Below, one piece after another: positions 6,969 through 7,117 of a stretch of DNA of 7,117 nucleotides. Source of the DNA: Syntrophaceae bacterium (GTDB lineage Bacteria; Desulfobacterota; Syntrophia; Syntrophales; UBA2210); the NCBI GenBank assembly GCA_030619435.1, contig JAUXBI010000091.1, positions 1 to 7,117 of the forward strand, given 5' to 3'. The notes below the pieces were generated by a model, which saw only the letters and a program-made list of their open reading frames with translations, was not told the origin of the DNA and ran no database searches. Numbering within the stretch: the first letter of the stretch is position 1; each line of letters begins with the position of its first letter. Both the position numbers and the translations under genes were made by a program.

Positions 6969-7033
6969 AATATAGGTTTGTTGAAATGATTTGTGTTAAG
7001 GAAATGTGCAAATTCTCCGTATGTTCAGTGGAA
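6969..7033 (-). promoter_or_regulatory. Shared promoter element, copy 3 (upstream of lipoprotein gene)
   Basis: It reads toward the lipoprotein gene. On the minus strand it has TTTGCACA (7012-7005) and TTAACACA (6999-6992), 13 bp apart, then TATATT (6974-6969) 19 bp after TTAACA. The core 6987-7015 matches copy 1 at 27 of 29 positions, and the distal part matches copy 2 through TTCCACTGAA (7033-7024). The -10-like hexamer ends only six bases before the ATG, so initiation at the usual distance would begin transcription at or next to the start codon. The promoter role is inferred from the three-way conservation. Confidence 0.6.
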
Positions 7034-7117
7034 ATTGGACGAAATCCTTTGAAAAGAAACCCTGTTTGGGTGCCTCAGGATTCGGCCCGTTCTTTGGTGG
7101 GGAGAAAGTTTTGACAA
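7034..7117. other. Terminal intergenic stretch with no gene seen
   Basis: I see no supported coding sequence in these last 84 bases. The final bases contain a perfect -35-type TTGACA (7111-7116, plus strand), but any -10 box would lie beyond the window, so a promoter cannot be judged. Confidence 0.4.

Noticed and set aside
2963..7033. The three-copy element as a mobile element, a MITE or a CRISPR-like repeat
   Set aside because: There are no terminal inverted repeats, target duplications or regular spacing. The copies are fixed in orientation and distance relative to gene starts.
7111..7116. Perfect TTGACA at the window edge as a promoter
   Set aside because: The -10 region lies outside the window, so it cannot be assessed.

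Overview
The window holds five intact genes, with no RNA genes, CRISPR array or insertion sequence that I can see. The gene style suggests a Gram-negative-type bacterium of the Acidobacteriota/Candidatus Aminicenantes kind. The clues are a HAMP-less histidine kinase with a large extracytoplasmic sensor, a secreted TPR plus PD40 (TolB-like) propeller protein ending in a WVMENLL-type tail, and a PEGA-domain lipoprotein. This placement is inference from protein style only. All envelope-facing proteins here carry a signal peptide, lipobox or transmembrane segments.

Layout. Positions 94-2951 (+) hold a two-component system: a sensor kinase whose stop codon overlaps the start of an OmpR/PhoB-type response regulator. 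After a 111-bp gap, 3063-5171 (+) encodes an exported TPR/beta-propeller protein. It converges, with only 19 bp between the stop codons, on 5191-6156 (-), an exported protein of unknown family with a cysteine cluster. Upstream of that, 6294-6962 (-) encodes a lipoprotein with a PEGA domain followed by a probable Kre9/KNH-like Ig-type domain. The last 84 bp hold no gene I can support.

The most notable feature is a non-coding element that appears three times. It lies upstream of the propeller gene, the cysteine-cluster gene and the lipoprotein gene, always in the same orientation relative to the gene it precedes. Each copy has an imperfect direct repeat (TTTGCACA-N5-TTAACACA type, 13-bp period), followed 19-20 bp later by a TATATT/CATATT hexamer that looks like a -10 box. 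The whole element is 65-66 bp in every copy. I read it as a shared activator-dependent promoter that would make the three envelope genes one regulon. The adjacent response regulator is the obvious candidate regulator, but that link is inference. At the lipoprotein gene the -10 box ends only six bases before the ATG, so its mRNA is probably leaderless.

Working model: an envelope-sensing kinase, whose outer domain contains a TPR resembling that of the propeller protein, signals to the regulator, which switches on a small set of exported proteins encoded beside it.
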